Source: Neocallimastix lanati (nom. inval.)
Lineage: Eukaryota; Neocallimastigomycota; Neocallimastigomycetes; Neocallimastigales; Neocallimastigaceae
DNA: 62,000 nt
Direction: 5' to 3'
Assembly (NCBI GenBank): GCA_016946835.1
Contig: JACVTC010000009.1
Location: 150,001 to 212,000, forward strand
A program made the translations under genes and the position numbers. Every line of letters begins with the position of its first letter. The first letter of the stretch is position 1. Positions 56,301-62,000 of this stretch are shown piece by piece. The notes under the pieces are model-generated. The model saw only the letters and a list, made by a program, of their open reading frames with translations, had not been told where the DNA came from and did not search any database.

Positions 56301-56797
56301 GATTAGGTTCTACTGGATTAGGTGCTACTACTGGTCTTGGTGTTGGTCTTGGCACCACTGGTTTAGGTGCTACTACTGGACTTGGTACTACTGGATTAGG
56401 TGCTACTACCGGTCTTGGTGCTGGTCTTGGTACCACTGGATTAGGTGCTACTACTGGTCTTAGTACCGGTCTTGGTACCACTGGATTAGGTGCTACAACT
56501 GGTCTTGGTGCTGGTCTAGGTACCACTGGATTAGGTGCTTCAACAGGTCTTAGTACCGGTCATGGGGCTACGGGATTAGGTGCTGGTCTTGGTGCCACTG
56601 GCTTACAGTCTTCATCATTAATTAATTCATCTATGGGAGTGAATAATACAGCAGCAGCATTAAATTTACAACAGCAACAAAATGAATTATTAAAATTACA
56701 ACAACAACAACAAATGATATTGAATCAACAAAATAAAATAAATTTAAATAATTATGGATTGTATAATTCAGGTTTAGGCAATACATATATGCGTTAA
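48347..56797 (+). CDS. SLA1: Sla1-like endocytic actin adaptor (three SH3, SHD1, SAM-like SHD2)
   Basis: About 1,760 aa, 18 exons: 48347-48568, 48940-49134, 49293-49448, 49560-49646, 49847-50002, 50207-50608, 50829-50871, 51085-51099, 51193-51408, 51568-51579, 51664-51693, 51794-51838, 51972-52052, 52269-52385, 52514-52540, 52747-53243, 53483-53717, 54051-56797. All phases match. Sla1 couples cargo and clathrin coats to Arp2/3 actin at the cortex. SH3 domains: residues 1-72 (AIYDF...WW), about 78-135 (ALYDYEAQ...DDWW) and 326-385 (VLYDYEAN...DWW). About 160-285 matches the PH-like region. SHD1 (NPFxD binding, starting WTDKTGSFEVEAEF) is at about 611-657; SHD2/SAM (FNWKNFFVD...) at about 695-765. 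Residues 407-602 are a Pro-rich linker. A Q/N-rich tail carries Prk1-type TG motifs (about 1017-1265), an NNM repeat and GLGATG repeats (about 1400-1690). Confidence 0.9.
51236..51405 (+). repeat. 45-bp coding repeat encoding PPALPERP (SH3 ligands)
   Basis: Within Sla1 exon 9, 15-codon units such as TMEFNQVPPALPERP recur three times, and the PPALPER core four times. A fifth related core, PVLPDR, starts the exon. Each matches the class-II SH3 ligand PxLPxR. Confidence 0.85.
54776..55091 (+). repeat. 9-bp coding minisatellite, Asn-Asn-Met repeat
   Basis: Roughly 33 copies of AAC/T-AAC/T-ATG inside the last Sla1 exon, encoding NNM repeats (about residues 1088-1193). Alternation of AATAATATG with AACAATATG or AACAACATG makes an 18- to 27-bp higher-order pattern, typical of recent unequal exchange or slippage. 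Confidence 0.9.
55720..56612 (+). repeat. GLGATG / TGLGTT coding repeats
   Basis: The last Sla1 exon encodes dozens of GLGATGLG, TGLGTTGLG and GASTGLSTGLG units. The DNA units are GGATTAGGTGCTACT and GGTCTTGGTGCTACT variants. The segment is low-complexity and probably disordered or adhesive; its function is unknown. Confidence 0.9.
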
Positions 56798-56835
56798 AAA
56801 AATAATAATAAAAAAAATTAATAAAGTTCTCTATC

Positions 56836-56874
<39 letters not shown>

Positions 56875-57501
56875 ATTTTTATAGGCAGTAATATGAATAT
56901 AATAATGATAATATATATATATATAAATATAAAGGCTTTTGTTAAAATATAAAAAATATATTTAGAAATAAATAAATAATATTAATAATAAGAATTTATA
57001 TTATAATATAATTTCAAAAAAAAAAAAAAAAATAAAATAAAAAATAAAAAAAAAATTTTTTTAAAATATTAATCACCGAAAACTGTTATATATATTATAA
57101 GATGACAAGAAAAGGAAAAAAAGTTTTTATTCTTCAAAAAGCAAAAAAAAAAAAAAAAAAAAAGCAAAAGCATTAACAAATAAAAAACAAAAAACCAAAA
57201 TAAAAATAAAAAAAAAAAAAAAAAAAATGAAATGAAATAATAATAATAATAATAATAATAATAGTGGCAATTATAATAATAATAATAAAAAATTAATAAG
57301 TTTTTTTTTTTTATTATAATTTTTATATTTTTTTTTTTTTTTATTACTTTTTATTTTTTATTTTTTTGTAATATTTTATTATTATTATTTTTTTTCTTTT
57401 CTTAATTCATTTAGATATAATGATAATAATTTATTTAATAAATTATTATCTTCATAATGTTCATATAAAACACATTTATAATAATAATAATAATAATAGT
57501 A

Positions 57502-57537
<36 letters not shown>

Positions 57538-57731
57538 AAGAAAAACTTCAAATCAAAAAAAAAAGAAAAAAAAAAATTTAAGAAAATTATTTTTACTAAA
57601 AATCAGATACTATATTTATATATTTTTTACTATTTAAAAAAAAAAAAGTAAAAATATATTATAGTATATGAGTATAAGTATAAATATATATAAATATATA
57701 AAATTTATATACATTTATAAAATAAACTTAA

Positions 57732-57766
<35 letters not shown>

Positions 57767-58853
57767 CTTTCCTATTCATTGAAATTAATTATTCTCTCTC
57801 TCTTTTTTTTTTTTTTTTATTTATTTTTTTTATTTTTATTTTTATTATATATATATTTTATTTTATTATTATTATTATTTTTCATTTTCATTTTTCATTT
57901 TCATTTTTCATTTTCATTTTTCATTTTCATTTTTCATTATTATATTTTTTTTATCTTTTATATATATATAGTTTTTTTTTTTTTTTTTTATAAGTAGGTT
58001 TTATTTTTTTTTATTTTTACTTTATTTTATTTTTTTTGTAAAAAAAGGAAAAAAGGAAAAAAAAAAAAAAAAAAAAAAACTAAAAGACAAAAAAAAAAAA
58101 AAAATAGACAAAAAAAAAAAAAAAAAAGAAAACAGAAAAAATCATATATAAAAAGGGTATTTAAATATAAATTAAATAAAGGAATAAATAATGAATAATG
58201 AATAAATTAAGTAAAAAAGAATAAATGAATAAAAATAATCATTAATACTACTAAAACTAATAATAAATAATAATAATAAATTATACTAATAATAATAATA
58301 GTAAATATTTTTATATTCAAAAATAAATAAAAAAAAATATATATATATTTTTTAAATAGGAAATATAATAAATATAATTTTTATATTAGTTATTATTTCT
58401 TACTCTTATTATTATTATTATTATATATAAATTAAATCAAACTAACAAAAAAAAAAAAAAGTTACACAAACAGTGGATGAAAACATTTTTTTTTTATTTT
58501 AATTAAGAAGAAATAACCAAATATAGTAAAAAAAAATAAAAAAATAAAAAAAAACAATTTAAAAATTAAAAATAAAAATATAATAAAAAATAATAAAGAA
58601 AACAAAAATAAAACAAAAATAAAAAAAAAAAAAAAAAAAAGAATAAAAATAAAAATAATACAGTAAAAAAAAAAAAAAAAAAAGAAAAAACAAAGAAAAA
58701 AAATAAAATGAAAAATAAAAAAAAATAATCATTTTATTTCTATAATATAATTAGTTTTTTTTTTTTTATTAATATCATTATTATTATCACATAATATTTA
58801 AATAATATTTAAGTAAAATAAAAATATGTAAAAAATAAAATAATATATTAAAG

Positions 58854-58884
<31 letters not shown>

Positions 58885-59040
58885 ATATTAAAGTAAATAA
58901 ATAAATAAATAAATATATAAATATATAAATATATAAATATATAAATATATAAATATATAAATATATAAATATATAAATATATAAATATATAAATATATAA
59001 ATAAATAAATAAATAGATATTAATAATAAATATTAGAAAT
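56798..59040. other. 3' flank of the Sla1-like gene, low complexity
   Basis: Poly-A/T runs, AAT arrays, (CATTTT)n-type repeat TTTTCATTTTCATTT at about 57887-57940 and TA runs. No gene seen. Confidence 0.6.
58905..59000. repeat. (AAATATAT)n octamer array
   Basis: About eleven copies of the octamer ATATATAA in perfect register, flanked by AAAT tetramer arrays. Confidence 0.9.
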
Positions 59041-59114
59041 TTGGAATTTATAGGTTAACTTTATTAAATTAATATATTATGATTAACTAAAGCTCTAAAC
59101 TAATATATGGGAGT

Positions 59115-59177
59115 GGGGCATTTCGCCAATTTTTTTAAAAGTATGTGGCGTATTAAAAAATGTGGCATTTCGCCAAA
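59115..59177. repeat. Paired GC hairpin motif TGGCATTTCGCCA
   Basis: GGCATTTCGCCAA occurs at about 59117 and 59164, 47 bp apart. Each forms a short stem (GGC/GCC, extended to TGGC/GCCA in the second copy) with an ATTTC loop. A half-site, GTGGCG, lies between. They stand out from the almost G/C-free surroundings and lie within the presumed LTR. Confidence 0.6.
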
Positions 59178-59187
59178 TAGAGAATTA

Positions 59188-59219
<32 letters not shown>

Positions 59220-59256
59220 ATAGATAAATAAATAAATAGATAAATAAATAAATAGA

Positions 59257-59295
<39 letters not shown>

Positions 59296-59300
59296 ATTAA
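59178..59300. repeat. (AAAT)n / (AAATAGAT)n array
   Basis: AAAT tetramers with regular AGAT interruptions, inside the presumed LTR of the minus-strand copia relic. Confidence 0.85.
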
Positions 59301-59605
59301 ATTAATTTTTATTAATTTTTATAATTAAATATCATAAATAATTATTTTATTTTTATTTTACAAAATATTAAAATATATCTTTATAATTAAATATATCATT
59401 ATAATTAAATATTATTAATAATTATTACTATTTTACAAAATATTAAAACTTTTTTCATATTTTTCACATATTCCCTAACATTCCCCCTCAAACCTAGTTG
59501 TTTGAATAAAATAATTTGGTTTGTCGGTGAATATGTATTATTTCTTTAAACCAAAATTTCCTAAATTCCTAATTTCTTTAATTTCAATTATATATAAATG
59601 AGTTT

Positions 59606-59639
<34 letters not shown>

Positions 59640-61075
59640 AATAAATAATTTCTTTTAAAACAAAATTATCTAAATAATTTAGTTAATTTTTTTCGGAATT
59701 GATATCATTATTTCCTCTCAGACCAGTATTTTTAAATTATGATATTATGTTTTAAGCTTAAGAAGCCAGCAAAATTAATTAGAATATTAACCAATAATTT
59801 AATAATTTACAACATTTTATATAATGTGGTGATATAAGGGGTCTAATATCATTACCGCTTGTTTTAATAAGTCGGCATCACCACATTTTATATAATATTG
59901 GTCTATTATAATATGAGAATATATGATTAATGTATATGGTTGTATATTGCATTAAATAATACCCTCCTTCGAATATACACTTTGCAATTAAGTAGTAAAT
60001 TCCTTAAGTATTATTCGAATAAAAATATATATTTGATATTTGTAGTGATATTTATTCTTCTAAGTTTGTAAAATATTTATATTTTATTTAAGTGAAGGAT
60101 ATTTCTTATTTCGGGAATTGTGTATGATTTTTTTTATTAAATAAGTGACTGTTCAGTTATATATTCAATATTGATTTATCAAAAACATATAGATCAGATT
60201 AATTAAATATAATGATTCGTATATTATCATTTTGAGTATTTTGTCATGTCATAATCATTTCAAACATTTGATTATAAGAAGTATCAGAAATACTTATCTC
60301 GCTTCCCCCTATAAAATCCAAATATTTTATTTTATATCAATTGAATTTTGGATTATTTTTTTTTTTTTTGTTATAATACCTTTATATAATATTTATGTAA
60401 TATATAGTGTATGTATATTATTTATCATAAAATAACTTTAGATTATATAATGCTCTTCACTCGAAGGTATCTTACAATCATATTTAGTGGTTTTAATGAG
60501 TTATAATTCTTCTATGTTATGTTGTTATTAACATATAGTTCTTATACGTATTTGTTAAAATAGTTGTAGATACACATGTATGTTGTTAAGTGTAATACTT
60601 TTTTTTGCAGTTTAGAAACGACTGATGATTTTTTTTAGATTAGCAATAACTGGTGATTGTGAATGGTATATAAACTCCATATCATCTTATGGTAACACAT
60701 CAATAAGATTTTTTTTTTTTTGTTATAATAAGTAATTAGTTTATCTTAAATGGTTTCAAATAGAGTCATATGAGATTAAAAACTTCATCAAATTATATAA
60801 CTCATTGGTTAAATATATTATGCTTTCTTGTATTGAAGCATCTAGCAATCTTTGTTTGTTTGTAGTAATACGTAATTGTATAAGTATATGCATTTTGGAA
60901 CGGCTTAGCAGTAACCTTTAAGTTGTGTACTTTTATTGGTAAGAGGTAAAACCAAAGTGTCATTACTCATCATTGTGAATAGGATTAAACCTTTTATATC
61001 TTCTCTTTTATAGGTTTAATACGAACTTATATAATAACTTAATAATATAAGTTAACTAAAGATCTAAACTAATAC

Positions 61076-62000
61076 GAATTTACATATTAAATAATATGTA
61101 AATGTCAATTATTTATATATTTATTATTTATTATTTATTATTTATTATTTATTATTTATTATTTATTATTTATTATTTATTATTTATTATTCAATTACTT
61201 TTGCTTTTGTTTTTTATTTATATTTTATTTTTATTTTTATTATGTTTTATATTAATTAGAAAAATAATACTTATAATGTGTATATATACGTATATATAAT
61301 TTATAATATTCATATAAATATTAATAATAAAAATAAAAAAAAAATTGTTAAAAAATATTTTATATAAAAAAATAAATATATATATTAAATATATTTATTA
61401 CATATATGATATTAATTATTTTTTATTGTACTATGAGTCAAAAGTGAAAATTTTTAAAAAATAAAAAAAAAAAAAAAAAATATAACAAAATTCTAACTAT
61501 TGTTGTATTATTATTATACTATGAGTGAGAGTGAAAATAAAAAAAAAAAAAAAAAACATATATATTATTCATATCTAAATATATATGTTATTATATAATA
61601 CATTGAATAGTGTGAAAAAAAAAAAAAAGAAAAAAAAGCCATTTATATATTTTAAATTTAAAAAACTTTTTTTTTTTTTTTTTGTTTTTCATTCAAAAAA
61701 TTTTTAAATTTGATATGGAAATTGCTTATTAATAAAGATATATAAAAATTAAAAAAAAATAATAATAATAATAAATATAAATAAATAAAAAAATAAAAGA
61801 AAAAATAAGAAAAATTAAAATTTATTTTTGATTTATATTTTATGATATTAATAATAATTGTTATTTTTTTTTTTAACTAAAAATAAAAACAAAATAAAAA
61901 AAAAAAAAATAGAAAAAAATAAAAATAAAAGCAAAAACAACAAAAATATTTTTATTATTACAATCTAAAATTAAAATTATTATTGGATATGCCAGTGATA
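61076..62000. other. AT-rich flank
   Basis: (TTATTTA)n at about 61110-61185, TA runs and homopolymers to the end of the window. A segment containing TACTATGAGT occurs twice (about 61430 and 61518). No coding signal. Confidence 0.6.

Larger units (their letters stand above)
59040..61075 (-). mobile_element. Degenerate minus-strand copia-type LTR retrotransposon
   Basis: A minus-strand polypurine tract (plus strand CTAACATTCCCCCTCAAACC, 59475-59494) marks the junction of the coding region with the 3' LTR, which reads TGTTAGGGAATATGTG. Upstream, minus-strand ADLLKQAVMILDPLIS (about 59830-59877) resembles the C-terminal ADLLTK tail of copia RNase H. The TTAACTAAAG-TCTAAACTAATA segment at 59083 recurs at 61052, as expected for LTR ends. 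The rest is decayed, without an ORF over 70 codons. Confidence 0.5.

Noticed and set aside
55564-56526. 320-aa minus-strand Pro/Val-rich ORF
   Set aside because: Antisense reading of the GLGATG repeat; the plus strand is in frame with the Sla1-like protein and has no stops.
57668-57997. 109-aa Phe-rich ORF
   Set aside because: Generated by T homopolymers and the TTTTCATTTTCATT repeat.

Overview
The window is nuclear DNA from an extremely AT-rich eukaryote, most likely an early-diverging fungus of the anaerobic gut-fungus type (Neocallimastigomycota). Reasons: non-coding DNA is almost wholly A+T with long homopolymer and AAT/TTATTTA arrays; genes have many short AT-rich introns (GTAAAT/GTAAGT donors, TAG/AAG/CAG acceptors); and the gene set includes fungal families (a Sla1 endocytic adaptor, APSES/GDS1-type transcription regulator domains, a Bud20-type zinc finger) next to a kinesin-13, which yeasts lack. 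The organism call is inference; no rRNA or tRNA was seen.

Only six confident genes were found in 62 kb. All were assembled by hand from splice sites with matching phase. (1) 213-9787, minus: a giant regulator of about 2,745 aa, five exons, with a GDS1-like winged helix and two APSES-like domains. (2) 14490-15429, minus: Bud20/ZNF593-type zinc finger, four exons. (3) 16998-18926, minus: penta-EF-hand protein, six exons. (4) 25343-29329, minus: kinesin-13 with an N-terminal SAM-like segment, seven exons. (5) 32233-35289, plus: SRRM1-like PWI/RS splicing coactivator, six exons. (6) 48347-56797, plus: Sla1-like adaptor of 18 exons and about 1,760 aa. They do not form an operon or obvious pathway: transcription, ribosome biogenesis, calcium sensing, microtubule depolymerisation, splicing and endocytosis.

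Between the genes lie decayed retrotransposons. 20.96-24.45 kb holds a minus-strand LINE relic next to or inside LTR-element debris. 36.0-41.9 kb holds a plus-strand LINE split by a degenerate Ty1/copia element (36.84 to about 40.5 kb). 42.44-43.73 kb is a gag/protease fragment of another copia-type element. 59.04-61.07 kb is a minus-strand copia relic. All carry many stops and frameshifts. The other intergenic DNA (9.8-14.5, 18.9-20.9, 29.3-32.2, 43.8-48.3, 56.8-59.0 and 61.1-62.0 kb) is microsatellite and low-complexity sequence, with two small coding-like islands near 13.05 and 16.2 kb.

Most worth following up: the giant GDS1+APSES+APSES protein; the Sla1 gene, with nine Ark1/Prk1-type phosphorylation consensus sites, five class-II SH3 ligand motifs in one exon, and eight consecutive phase 1-1 exons including 12-nt and 15-nt microexons; and the nested retrotransposon block.
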